From NCBI GenBank assembly GCA_902805475.1, contig CADCSX010000003.1, forward strand, positions 2,108,001 to 2,172,000: a stretch of 64,000 nucleotides of DNA, written 5' to 3'. Both the position numbers and the translations under genes were made by a program. The notes under the pieces were generated by a model. The model made no database searches and had not been told where the DNA came from. It was given only the letters and a program-made list of their open reading frames with translations. Numbering within the stretch: the stretch's first letter is position 1; every line of letters starts with the position of its first letter. Shown here piece by piece: positions 48,521 through 59,356 of the stretch. This DNA is from Entonaema liquescens (taxonomy: Eukaryota; Ascomycota; Sordariomycetes; Xylariales; Xylariaceae).

Positions 48521-48924
48521 CTAAGTGACGATGTTGGCGAATAGTTGCCGAAGCGGACTGCCCTTTGGTATTAATCTTTTAGGGAAGAACTTTTGGGTTT
48601 TGATCGTGTATCTGCTCAGCTGGTACTGATTCGGGAAGAAAGGAGGCCTGTCACCTGCCGGGAAGACCTCGAGAAAGTCTACTATGTTTACCCAGGTGTG
48701 TTTGAGAATCTAGAGGGGAGTTTAGAATAATCTTGAGATTTTGTAGCGAGTGAGCTATTCCGCACCTTTCTGCACTGGTTCTTGCTTGTAAAGCCCTCCT
48801 CAAAGCCTAGAAGGCACATCATGTGCTGCCAACCTTTAAAATCCCCTGATCCGAAAATGCCGACCCGGTCTATCAAATCTCGCGCGTGGTTCGCTGTGGT
48901 CTTTTTGCTCTTCTTCGGGGCCAT
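48521..48924 (-). CDS. small two-exon orphan protein
   Basis: Two exons, 48924-48766 and 48709-48521, give 115 residues joined in phase 0 by a 56-bp intron (donor GTGCGG, acceptor CCCTCTAG). Without the intron the frame would end early; with it the reading continues as QCRKILKHTWVNIVDFLEVF and on to SRYTIKTQKFFPKRLIPKGSPLRQLFANIV. The N-terminus is basic (MAPKKSKKTT), followed by HMMCLLGFEEGFTSKNQCRK. The pattern of a short helical protein with a conserved Trp, Lys-Phe-Phe-Pro-Lys and terminal Leu-rich helix looks like a small fungal-specific family of unknown function. No signal peptide. The ordered second exon is the main support. Confidence 0.65.
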
Positions 48925-50728
48925 AGTTCGCTATAATAACAAGGCGAAAGCTCGATAAGTAGTAAATTTTTAGTCCGTATTTAGATATCAATAGGTCTAT
49001 TTGATTTATCAATAGTCGCTAGCAGTCGATAAAGAGCTGCCGGCGAGAGAGCTTATAATTGAGGAAGCTGATGATGGCTTCCTGACCAGAAAGTGAGAAC
49101 ATCTTGCTATATGTTTCGCGAGGCTCTTTCATCTCGTTTGTCTACGTGTTTTTAGTTAATTTCATGTTCAAACAGAACCCGTCTGTAGGTACCCTTGAAG
49201 AGAGACCAAGCTATCCGCTACAGTATAGATCATTTTCAGATGAGAATGAAGGAGAACCCGTTTAGTCACACATGAAAGGAATATACAGGCAAGGAGAAGA
49301 AAAGAAATTGAAAAAAAAGGTATTTCATAAACTGATGTCTTGGTAACCATATTGGTGTATAAGTGTCGTCGTTGCAAGTTAGCACGTACTGTGTCGTGTG
49401 AGACAATAGCAACCCCTATCTTGAACCCGCTGGGATAAGGAGAGTCAACTCATGAAAGCAGTCAATGTAGCCCTATCAGGCTTCTAAAAACTTCCACTTC
49501 TAACCTTTTTTTTTTCTTTTCTCTTTATCATTCTTAGATATGAAGAAGGTACCGGAATGAGTAACGAAGTATCACTGGTGTGGAATGTCTCATTGGAATT
49601 GACCCCTTTTACGTCTTGTACTTTCTATAGTACAGTTTAATACTTACCTAACTTACCCAAATAAATATATTTACGTACCACGTGATAGTTCAAAATCAAT
49701 TAACTTGAAGGAAGATTAACAGTAGTAATTTTATTTTCAGAACGTCTGATCATTACGTATAATGGTGAATTGATGCGGCCAGTTCTTAAGGTTACAATTA
49801 AAATTGAGGGGCCCCGTCCCGCGATCCTGGTAGTTGGGTCCCCCGGTGCTTGCCGAAAGCGCGGATAGCCTAAAAGAGTACTCCACCGACGTACCTTCCC
49901 GTACTTTTGGTGTGTGTTTAATAGTGTGGGTTTTTAATCCACGGGTCTTTTAAACTTTAGCTACTTCGCGATTCGTCCATCCGGACAAAACCTTTCCCTA
50001 TTTCTATATTTTGCGTCTTTAAATGTTGGGTAAGGATACACTTATATGCTGGGTACTAATGCACGCAAGAAAAGCCGGTAATGCTACCTGCAAATCATAG
50101 AAGAGAGAGACATCAAATCGCTCAGGATCGGACGAATGGGAATCACACCACTATATTGATTTGCTCCGCCCCCGGTTTTCAGCCCACAGTCGTATGGCTA
50201 CCCAACGCTACCAACGCTACCAATGCTATCAACTAAGCTAACCAACGGGGACCGCCGCCTTACTGGCATGTTGTGTTGTCTCCGCGTGATTTGCTGATTG
50301 CATTTATTGGTTTAGTATTACAACTTCTTTCTACCCAAGGCTTATCTCTCCCGATTCTGGCCGGTCCAGTGTCAGAACGCGGCTTGTAGTAAGAGCTTGG
50401 AACAGTTTGGAATACCGCAATTTATCAACAAGTCCCACAGAAAGGATGGTCTCCCTATCAGACCTATCATACATATCATTACCTATCATACCATCCGTAC
50501 GGCTATGCATGCCAAAGCCGGCGGGTACGCCTCGCAATATGTGGCATGTTATTAGTCCTACGTGAGACTGATAGCCGCGGGTACCGGTTTACTTAGGCAG
50601 AACTGACGTCTAATATTTCATATCTATACAGCCATGTGTATCACATTTGTTTCTTTTTCCTAGCTTACTCTAATAGACATGTTCCATTATTCACCAGTCC
50701 CGCCTTCTCATCTACGAGAATATACAAA
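48925..50728. other. 1.8-kb intergenic region
   Basis: Divergent spacer, largely AT-rich. There is a CCAACGCTAC/CCAATGCTAT repeat patch near 50200-50240. No supported gene. Confidence 0.5.
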
Positions 50729-53700
50729 ATGGATTCCGTCTCGTCGAAACGGAGAGCTAAATCGGGAGCTTTCCCCGGAAAGTTTAAAAGCTTCGTTAAT
50801 GATGTGAAGAAGTTTAGGGTTCACCGCCATGAAAGGAAAGGAAGTCAAGAAGTTTTACTGGTGGAGTCTACTCCCGCGCTTGTCCCCCAGCCCTTCCAGC
50901 CCTCCCAGACCCCTGAAGTTTCCATCCCCGTCCCTGAGGTCGTCACTATCCCCAAGATCAGTGTCCCAGATATCGAGGATCCCGAAAATGAGAATGCCGA
51001 TATTGATGATCCCGAAGTCAACATTTTAAAGATCGATACTCTCGAGCCGAAAGCACTATCCTCATCGCAAAGCTCTCTTCCCGTAGCAAGCCTCGCTGTA
51101 CAGGTCACAATTACTTTTGATGAGCCATTAAATTACTCGTACAGTCGTAGCTATGAGACCTCACCCGATTTTATCGCGACTGAGGCATTATGCCAAGGTC
51201 TACTGCGACGGGTTGATCACTGTTGCTACGAGTTGATCACCCGTAAGGACTCAACCGCTATGGAGTATGCCGCAGCGAGTGGTCCGGATAAGCCATTAAG
51301 ATACGAAATCCAAATCGATATCATTCGAGGTTGGTCCGAGATATGGTCTTCTAGGACCTTCAAGTCGTACCAGAAGCAGGCCCTATCAAACGAAGCCGCA
51401 AGAGATATTATCACGTCGACTCATCACATAATAGGGTTGTTCTTGAAGTACCACGACCAGGATTTTGTCATGAAAGAGGGTTTTGTAAGAGAAGATCCGT
51501 TAGACGAACAGGCGAAGTTCCCACATCGTGCCGGACGTGTTCAACCTATGTCATGTGTACCACGCTCCCACTTCCTCGAGAAATCTCAATCTTTCGAGTC
51601 GTTACCCGGTTATACGATCAACTTCTCTTTCACGAGCCGATGTCAACGCCGCAAGCCTCACGAATGGCACACGAAAGCCAAAGTTGACAGTAATCAAGCA
51701 GCGCCTCTAAATTCGATCGGAGCGGAAAACTTATTCTTCGAAGCGTCTTACGCATTAGATGGTGTTTTAAGATCAGAAAGACAAGCATTCGAAGCGAAGC
51801 ATGGCAAATGTGTGAGCCTAGATGGGTGTAAAGACTGTCGTCATCATGATAATGATGGGTTGGAATTACAACTATCAGTCGCTAATAACCTTGGCCCTCA
51901 GTTCCCTCACCTGGAGCGGACTATACACTGCAGCAGCAATCTTTCCTTCCAATCTGACACTGAAAATTGTGTTACATTTTTCAACAAGGTGGAAGCGGCT
52001 CTTGCCAAAGCTCGCGACGATGCCGACGAGGCCATCAGGCAAATGGATGATTTAGAATTCAGAATCACAGAGCTTCGTGGTCATGGTTGGTCACTGGATG
52101 AGCCACTCATTTTTACCTTGCCTTCCTCCGACTTCCACACCCGAAGAGATATCGAGGCAATATTGGACCGAGTTCAAGCTAGCGTTGCGGAAATACTTCG
52201 AGGTAATGCTATCTCAGTTCGGATGACTGCACATAAACGAGGCCATTTTATTTTGGATAAGACTTTCGTGGCCAGAGAACCCCTCGAGTCGGAGGAAAAG
52301 AAGAAAACTAAACCAACTGGAAAGCCGAAGGATTACGTCTTGAAACGGCTACGGCAGCGTGTCGAGCGGGCTATTGAAATGGTCTGCAAAGACACTCTAA
52401 CAGTTGAAGACGCAGAAGAGAAGGACGAATATACTGGAAAAGAACCTTCCATCTTGGAGCAGAGACCCCTTACTCGGGATACTCGGGATGCAGATGCTAG
52501 AACATTCATAAGTAGACCCGAGACTGCTAAGTCTATGTCCCAAGGCACCATGGAGCAGCACAAAGACTTTTTTCCTCAAACAACGGATGCAGATACCAGT
52601 GCTGTCGCGCCCAGCTCGAGGAGTGTAGTAGAGATCGAACACCCGAGATGCTCTACACCTACTCCTGAGGCACATCCAAAAGTACATTCTGCACCACCGT
52701 CCCCTACCCGTCGGCCTCCTATCCCCGTGCGGCGATCATCGATGGTCATATACTACTCACAAACGGGTGCTAGAGCCTTTCCATTAGTACCGTGGGCACA
52801 TAGTTACGGAGAGCCTGAAGGTTTGGACGAAGGGAAACTACAGCAGGATGTAACGGGTCAGCAGGACGCCAGCAACTTACTACACAAATCACCGGCACTG
52901 ACTTCCGACCCAAGTTTTCTAAAACCTGAGGGGCCCGAAACTGTAACGGCGGGTCAGGAGAAGGGAGCAGAGTCAACCCCAGTCTACGAGCACTCGATTG
53001 CTTCGACGCCTAGTCTAGTATTCGGGGGTGACTCTTCTCCTAGTAGCAGTCTCCGTAAGTCTTTCCAACAATAGTTCCTTATCTTCTTGTATAGGGATAA
53101 AAGTTGCTAACTTTTAAACGTTGTAGTGATAACTCCTAAGACGCATCGTCTCAGTGCTGAAGTTGACTATTCTAAGAATGCTATCGTTGACAGTGACGAC
53201 GAAGATGTTAAGGATTCAACGGGCACAGGTATGGAAGTGCAGCAGGATCTACTTAAGAGCCAACTATTCCGCACACCATCTCCACAGCTCACTACAAAAC
53301 CAGCCAGCTCGTCGCCGCTTCGCCTGAGCCAATCTATACAGGATCAAAGTGGCATTTCCATTCCCGATCAGGAAACCATGCCTAAGGAAACAGGCAAACC
53401 CGGTATCGAGCGTGAGAATTCAGAAGAAACAGACCTTCCATCCAGCGTTATCGTCAGCGATGGCCAGGAGAAAAATGTAAACGGAGACAACTTCGCCCGA
53501 TCCAAACCAGACTTTACCTTCTCGTCCCCACCGGCGGTCACCCCAGAAGGTGGCAACTCAGAAGGAGAAGACGGTCACCAACCAAGGCAAAGAGAGTCGA
53601 GTCCAGACCCATCAGAGGATTTGGATGTCTCGCCACCGCCAGAATCTCAGCAGCAAGCGCGTGGCTCCTTCGGAAGCGCAGGCGTAATCGGCTTCCACGA

Positions 53701-53815
53701 GCAAATGTTTGGCTCGCTTAACCTACGCAACGCGCTGATGCGTCATCGGCCCAGCTCTAACTTCGATTCTACCGAGCTTGCGCGCGACGATAAGAGGCCC
53801 GGTACTGCAGTGTAA
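50729..53815 (+). CDS. large uncharacterised protein with disordered C-terminus
   Basis: Two exons, 50729-53054 and 53127-53815, give 1004 residues; the intron has GTAAGT, GCTAAC and TAG. The first residues are basic (SSKRRAKSGAFPGKFKSF), then a Pro/Glu/Val-rich linker with repeats of the type VPDIEDPENENADIDDPE. From about 125 to 560 the sequence looks folded: VQVTITFDEPLNYSYS, a Cys/His patch (GKCVSLDGCKDCRHHD, about 363-378) that could bind a metal, a helical stretch (AALAKARDDADEAIRQMDDLEFRI) and ILDRVQASVAEILRG. The remaining 440 residues are Pro/Ser/Glu-rich with SPTRRPP and RTPSPQ motifs, ending in a conserved-looking FHEQMFGSLNLRNALM segment. I do not recognise the family. Confidence 0.75.
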
Positions 53816-54522
53816 TACACACCCCTATCAGGTCCTCTTACACAGTAATTAGTAATTTCTTCCCTTTGTATATATAGCTACTTTGTAACGGCACATTTCA
53901 GGGCCTGGAGTTTAGGACCATCAGACAAAGCATCGCGCATTCTTGTCTGTTCCCATGGGCGGGATAGCAATTGGGTTAGCATATAGGGTAGGCATACCGC
54001 TAGGTAAAGGGAAAGGGGATATTATTATTACCCTAGGTCAGGTACATATGGGAATACGTCCACGACGTTAAACAAAAAGTTGTATGTATATTATCGTAAG
54101 ACGTAAGATTATTACCGCAGGGAAACCGAAACTTAGAGTAATAAATACATCAAATTCAAGATTGACATTGTCTCTTCGGTGGTTACAAACGACCTTGAGG
54201 AACTACGTAATGAATGAGTATAACAGATTGAGCGTAAATGAAACTCACTAAGAGGGGAATTTAATCCGAGTGGAATATCAACATAGCTATTAAGCAGATC
54301 GCAATATTTTATATACAGTTTTTATATATACAATCTAGGGCGAGACCCACGACATACACAGGTAGGTATATATACGTCTCATCCTTATACATATAATGTT
54401 ATACAAGTATCATCTCACATGAATGCTCCAACATCCCAATAGTTCCTTTTCATAAGTCAAGTCTCGTTCCCATTTCCCACAGACGCCACCAAATTAATTT
54501 TACAAATCACACAAGAGCCACT
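53816..54522. other. convergent 3' region
   Basis: 0.7 kb between two gene 3' ends; AT-rich, no gene seen. Confidence 0.55.
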
Positions 54523-56946
54523 TTACTGTTGTTGTTGTTGCTGTTGCTGCTGCTCCGACTCAGCCGCCGGCACGGGGTACACCTCCAGCCCCTCGCCATC
54601 CTCCTTAATGCGAACAGCCGCTTTATCAGCTCTCTTCAGCTCGCCGCGGATGATCTTATCCGCGAGCTTATTGCTGATCTCGGTCGTGATCAGACGATTC
54701 AGCGGCCTAGCACCGAACTTAGGATCGTATCCGCGTTCCGCGAGCCACTGGCGTACCGCGTCGTCGACTTCGAGCGTGATGCGGCGGTCGTCCAGACGCG
54801 TCTGCAGCTCGCGCAGCCGGATATCGACGATGTCCCGTAGGGCGTCGATTGTGAGACGCTTGAACACGATGAAGGAGTCGATACGGTTGAGGAACTCGGG
54901 CGGGTAGCTGCTGGCGACGACGTCGAGGACCGCCTTGCGCACGTCAGGGCTGATCTCGCCGTCGGGAGTCTCCGAGTACGGGTGGTGTGCGTCCGCACCG
55001 ACCAAGATCTCAGCACCGAGGTTCGAAGTTAACACGATAATTGTATTTCGGAAGTCCACCTTGTGGCCCTGCGCATCCGTCAGGTATCCCTCGTCGAGGA
55101 CCTGGAGGAGCAGGGCGGAGATGTCGCGGTGCGCCTTTTCGAACTCGTCGAAGAGTAGGACCGCATAGGGCTTCCGGCGCACAGCTTCGGTAAGTTGACC
55201 TGCATCATCGTATCCGACATAACCAGATGGCGCACCGATAAGTCGTGATATCGTGTGCTTTTCTTGGAACTCGCTCATGTCGAATCGGACTACAGCAGAC
55301 TCGGTAGAGAACAAGAATCCGGCGAGCTTCTTGCACAGCTCAGTTTTACCGACACCAGTGGGACCGAGGAAGAAGAACGAAGCCAGAGGACGGTTGTCGC
55401 CGCTTAGACCGGCACGCTGCATGCGCACGGCATCTGCGACGGCCTTGAGCGCTTCGTCTTGTCCGCGAACAGATTCACGGAGGGTTTCTTCCATATGTAT
55501 CAGCTTCTCAATGTGTCCAGAAGTCAGCTTAGTCACTGGGATTCCGGTTATCCTCGAGACTACATTTGCGATATCGTCGGCCGTCACCGAGTCGTGGATC
55601 AATGTGTCGGGGCCTTGCGCTTCGGGACTTATCTCACCCTCCTTGGGGAGTTTCCGTTCCAAGTTCGGGATGATGCCGAAACGCAATTCAGAGGCGCGAC
55701 CGAAGTTGCCCGTCCTTTGAGCTTGATCGAGCTCGATGCGGGCCTTATCTAATTCCTCCTGGACTTTCTTAATAGCTTCAAGCTCGCTTCGTTCCTTTTC
55801 CCACCGCTCGCTTAAAGTCTTCTCTTCCTCTTGCAGCCTCTTCAGGTCCTCCTCTAACTTTTCGCGCCTTTCACGGCTAGCGACGTCCTTCTCTTTTCGT
55901 AAACTTTCCAATTCGATCTGGATTGTCATAATTTTCTGGTCCAGTCGCATTATGTCTTCGGGTTTGCTCTCCTGCTGCAATCGTAGCGAACTTGCCGCTT
56001 CGTCCATTAGATCGATAGCCTTATCGGGTAAGAAACGATCGGTGATGTAGCGATTTGAATAGGTTGCAGCCGCGACGAGAGCACCGTCTGTGATTCTGAC
56101 ACCGTGGTGGACTTCATACTTGTCTTTGATACCTCGTAAGATACTGATGGTATCCTCCACGGTAGGTTCGTTTACTAGAATTGGCTGGAAACGCCTAGCC
56201 AGGGCGACATCCTTCTCGATCAGCCGGTACTCAGCTAAGGTTGTAGCACCGCAGCATTGCAGTTCTCCTCTGGATAGAGCTGGTTTAAGCAGATTTGAGG
56301 CATCAATGGATCCCTCGGCCTTTCCGAGACCAAGGAGAGTGTGTAACTCATCGATGAACAGGATGACTTCACCGTGCGCCTGCTGGACCTCGGTTAGGAC
56401 CTTCTTTAAACGCTCTTCGAAGTCACCCCGGAACTTGGCACCGGCGATGAGCGATCCCAGGTCTAATGATATGACTCTCTTGTTCTTTATACTCTCTGGG
56501 ACATCGCCCCGTACTATCCGCAGCGCCAGTCCCTCCAGGATAGCTGTCTTTCCCGTTCCCGCGTTTCCGATTAGGACCGGGTTATTCTTGGTTCGTCGAG
56601 AAAGAACCTGGATGGTACGTTGGATTTCGGCGTCTCTGCCAATAACAGGATCTAACTTTCCATCTCTTGCCTTCGCTGTAAGGTCTATTCCATATTGCTC
56701 CAAGGCCGGCTTCTCGGGCTCTCCGCTCATATCCATTCGATGCGTACCACCGGGCGGATGAGGCCGGCCGTTTGCATATGTTCGATATGTGGGAGCGGGT
56801 AATGTGACATTGGATAATGATTTTGCTGTTGTTATGAGCGCAGCTCTCGATAGTTGTGAGGGGGCTACATTAAGTCGGGAAAGCCCCCTTGACGAGGCAT
56901 CTGCGACTCTTCGTGAAGATCTAAGAAGTTGACTTCTCGCTAACAT
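54523..56946 (-). CDS. HSP78: mitochondrial ClpB/Hsp104-type disaggregase Hsp78
   Basis: AAA+ chaperone of the mitochondrial matrix that, with mitochondrial Hsp70, dissolves heat-induced aggregates. Single exon, 807 residues. The Arg/Ser-rich start (MLARSQLLRSSRRVADASSR) is a matrix presequence; the ClpB N-domain is absent, as usual for Hsp78. AAA1 has Walker A GNAGTGKT and Walker B ILFIDELHTL; a charged coiled-coil middle domain spans about 335-440 (EKDVASRERREKLEEDLKRL); AAA2 has GPTGVGKT, LLFDEFEKAH and the YVGYDDAGQLTEA loop. RFLPDKAIDLMDEA and KFGARPLNRL are also present. The C-terminus ends in nine Gln encoded by CAA/CAG, a lineage-specific extension. Heat-shock-element-like words lie in the divergent promoter. 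Confidence 0.96.
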   Translation of the reverse strand: MLARSQLLRSSRRVADASSRGLSRLNVAPSQLSRAALITTAKSLSNVTLPAPTYRTYANGRPHPPGGTHRMDMSGEPEKPALEQYGIDLTAKARDGKLDPVIGRDAEIQRTIQVLSRRTKNNPVLIGNAGTGKTAILEGLALRIVRGDVPESIKNKRVISLDLGSLIAGAKFRGDFEERLKKVLTEVQQAHGEVILFIDELHTLLGLGKAEGSIDASNLLKPALSRGELQCCGATTLAEYRLIEKDVALARRFQPILVNEPTVEDTISILRGIKDKYEVHHGVRITDGALVAAATYSNRYITDRFLPDKAIDLMDEAASSLRLQQESKPEDIMRLDQKIMTIQIELESLRKEKDVASRERREKLEEDLKRLQEEEKTLSERWEKERSELEAIKKVQEELDKARIELDQAQRTGNFGRASELRFGIIPNLERKLPKEGEISPEAQGPDTLIHDSVTADDIANVVSRITGIPVTKLTSGHIEKLIHMEETLRESVRGQDEALKAVADAVRMQRAGLSGDNRPLASFFFLGPTGVGKTELCKKLAGFLFSTESAVVRFDMSEFQEKHTISRLIGAPSGYVGYDDAGQLTEAVRRKPYAVLLFDEFEKAHRDISALLLQVLDEGYLTDAQGHKVDFRNTIIVLTSNLGAEILVGADAHHPYSETPDGEISPDVRKAVLDVVASSYPPEFLNRIDSFIVFKRLTIDALRDIVDIRLRELQTRLDDRRITLEVDDAVRQWLAERGYDPKFGARPLNRLITTEISNKLADKIIRGELKRADKAAVRIKEDGEGLEVYPVPAAESEQQQQQQQQQ
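54525..54552 (-). repeat. CAA/CAG (poly-Gln) microsatellite in HSP78
   Basis: In-frame trinucleotide repeat encoding the nine terminal Gln residues of HSP78. Length is likely to vary among strains. Confidence 0.75.
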
Positions 56947-57026
56947 GATGAGAAGATTAAGATGTGGTAAATGGTAAATATTATAATTGGTAGTTGTAAG
57001 AAATTAGGAAAGTCGCAAGAGACTTC

Positions 57027-57034
57027 TTCTTGAA
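57027..57034 (-). promoter_or_regulatory. candidate heat shock element 1 (HSP78)
   Basis: TTCTTGAA, a two-unit HSE core 81 bases before the HSP78 start; it overlaps an adjacent TTC in wrong register. Two units alone are a weak HSE. Confidence 0.35.
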
Positions 57035-57145
57035 TAATAAAAGTTGTTTTAGGAAAGAAGAGAAACAAAACCATTAAAACCCCGGACGATTCTGAAATAT
57101 CACGAGAGCTTCAAACTAAAGGCGGTTGTCGCCGCCTCTGGACCT

Positions 57146-57153
57146 TTCTCGAA
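57146..57153 (-). promoter_or_regulatory. candidate heat shock element 2 (HSP78)
   Basis: TTCTCGAA about 200 bases before HSP78, followed by two further GTCGAA half-like units at 8- and 11-base intervals, which could make a gapped element. Confidence 0.35.
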
Positions 57154-57537
57154 CTGTCGAACCACCGTCGAAGCTCCAATTATTACGTTTATCGATAAAC
57201 TATAGATCCCGATAAGATAGTAGTCTATTATGTCAATTTGTCAATTCCGGTGGCAAGCTTTGTGGCTCTTTTATGTGGATCTCCTTTGCATATTGGCTTG
57301 TACTTCCAAGTGGGGGGTAAGATGTGGCTGATAAGCTAGCTAGTAAGATGTTGTACCCGGGTGATTTGGGCCAACCCTCGCTCGAAAAATTTCAAAATAC
57401 ATCCCACCATACCTCAACCCCACCTTGCGTCTTTCTTATTTCTTCACATCTTCACAGGCTTTTTGTTTCTTCTCTTCCCAAGATACCCCCAAGTTTCATT
57501 TTACGCATTCTCCATTCTCATTCATTCAAGTCGTAAA

Positions 57538-58769
57538 ATGGGCTTCACCGATCTTCTCAGCGATGCTGGTCTTGCTGGTATGTCTTTTTTTCTTTTTTTT
57601 ATATATATATATCTGATTCGCAGTCCCACGGCGGGGTTTTTTGATACTCGCGTTCTATCAAGATATCTCGTCTGGGCACCCCTCATTTTTATGACTTCCA
57701 CTAACAGTATAATATAGTCCTTAACAGCTGGTTGACCACCCGATCATACGTCACTGGGTAAGTCTTCTGCAGTTATTTCCTTAAACTAAACACAAAAACA
57801 CCAATGTCGAATGCGACGCCTCGAAAGTGCCCCTCTTTTCCAAAGTGCCTTACGAGCCCAATTACCCATCATGATGAGAAACATTGGTCCGTGTTTCTGA
57901 GCAGATTCAAGACCTGTCAAGGAGGACAAATACAATAGCACTTTTGTGCATCTCTGATTTTATAATCCACTCTTTATATCCTTATTTGTCGTGCTTGAAT
58001 TTCCTGATATATGTAGAGGCCCCCCCATAGCTGACTCTGACTCATAAAAGTTATGCTCCTTCCCAGGCCGATGTTGCCGTTTTCAAGGCCATCACCTCTG
58101 CTCCCGAAGCCGCTAAATACCCCAATGCCGCACGATGGTACAAGCACATCGCCTCTTTCGAGGATGAGTTCCCCACTCTGCCCGGTGACGCGTCCAAGCC
58201 CTACACCGTCTACGGCCCCGAGGAGGTTGCCGCCACCTTGAACCCTGCCAAGGCCCCTGCTGCCGAAGAGGAAGAGGATGTCGACTTATTCGCCAGTGAT
58301 GATGAGGAGGAAGATGCCGAAGCTGTCCGTGTCCGTGAGGAGCGTCTGGCTGCTTACCGAGAGAAGAAGGCTGCTAAGCCCAAGACCGTTGCCAAGTCTG
58401 TCGTCACTCTCGACGTCAAGCCCTGGGGTATGATTGCGCAATCCTTCACTCAGTGCGCGAATTATGAACTAACGATTGCATAGATGATGAGACCGATATG
58501 GCTGCTCTAGAGGCTGCTGTCCGTGGAATCGAGAAGGACGGTCTAGTCTGGGGTGCCTCCAAGCTGGTGCCTGTTGGTTTCGGTATCAAGAAGCTGCAGA
58601 TCACCCTCGTCGTCGAGGACGAGAAGGTCTCCCTCAGTGACCTCGAGGAGGAGATCCAAGGATTCGAGGACTACGTCCAGTCTACCGATGTTGTAAGTTT
58701 CCAATGTATTACCACCCCCTTTTCTCCATATACTAATCGAACGAATAGGCTGCCATGCAGAAGCTGTAA
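57538..58769 (+). CDS. EFB1: translation elongation factor 1-beta (eEF1B alpha subunit)
   Basis: Guanine nucleotide exchange factor that reloads eEF1A with GTP during translation. Five exons (57538-57577, 57718-57757, 58051-58427, 58484-58692, 58749-58769) give 228 residues. The N-terminal GST-C-like part reads MGFTDLLSDAGLA then VLNSWL and QADVAVFKAI. An acidic hinge follows with DLFASDDEEED, the conserved CK2-site type motif. The exchange domain has VTLDVKPWDDETDM, KLVPVGFGIKKLQI and the terminal AAMQKL. The last exon is only 21 bases long. The 293-bp second intron is by far the largest of this gene and contains a U18 box C/D snoRNA. The divergent neighbour is HSP78. Confidence 0.96.
57871..57957 (+). 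ncRNA. snR18/SNORD18: U18 box C/D snoRNA in an EFB1 intron
   Basis: Inside intron 2 of the elongation factor gene. Box C ATGATGA is at 57871-57877. A 14-base guide, TTGGTCCGTGTTTC (57884-57897), ends on a CTGA box at 57897-57900; it is complementary to the universally conserved GAAACACGGACCAA of large-subunit rRNA, the target of U18. The fifth guide base before CTGA pairs with the A methylated in yeast as 25S A649. A second CTGA at 57954-57957 is the likely box D, with a GCAC-TTTT-GTGC hairpin just before it. A terminal stem is not obvious, so the ends are approximate. Budding yeast snR18 also lies in the EFB1 intron, so the host gene appears conserved. Confidence 0.85.
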
Positions 58770-59356
58770 ACAACTACCTTCGTTGGAAGGCGACACCATT
58801 ACACCAATACTCTATGCATGATACACGACTTGAGAGCCACAAAGCATGGCCGATGATTGTGATGAGGTTGGATGGATGACATGACATCGGGATAATCTCT
58901 CTATCGAGACAAAGTTCCATAGAGAATATGTGCTTAGAGTAGATGCATTGAAATGCTAATAAGAGACTTGCCCTGATGAAGTACTTGGGCTCGGACACTA
59001 GAATTAAAACGTGCATTCTCATGTTAAGGGAGAGATGATCAGGTCTATCCCACCACTTTTATTCTAGAAAGAAAATCATAGCCAAATTCATATCTTTTAC
59101 TTTTTCTCGTGTGTTTGACTTGTTTGAATATTCTTGTTAAAAGATAATTCTGTTACTCAAGAACCTGTTCAGGATTCTTGTACAGAGATTTTTGATACTC
59201 CCAGATCTGTGCCATCCTACCCATATTCCCCCCATCGCATTGGGTATCTATCCTCATATGTTTCATGAAATTTGGGTTTTCTTATTTCCCCCCCTTTTTT
59301 ATCTATTCCAGCTTTACCCTTCCCCTGTGCTAAGTACTATACCACACACATACCTT
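58770..59356. other. convergent 3' region of EFB1 and purine gene
   Basis: 0.6 kb, two genes ending face to face; no further gene seen. Confidence 0.55.

Larger units (their letters stand above)
56947..57537. promoter_or_regulatory. divergent promoter of HSP78 and eEF1B-beta gene
   Basis: 591 bases shared by two divergent genes. On the HSP78 side, TTCTTGAA (57027-57034) and TTCTCGAA (57146-57153) match the nTTCnnGAAn core of heat shock elements. A GGCGG...CCGCC inverted repeat lies at 57120-57136, and a pyrimidine-rich leader precedes the elongation factor gene. Confidence 0.5.

Noticed and set aside
55253..56761. Long plus-strand open frames opposite HSP78
   Set aside because: Antisense shadows of a strongly coding minus-strand exon.
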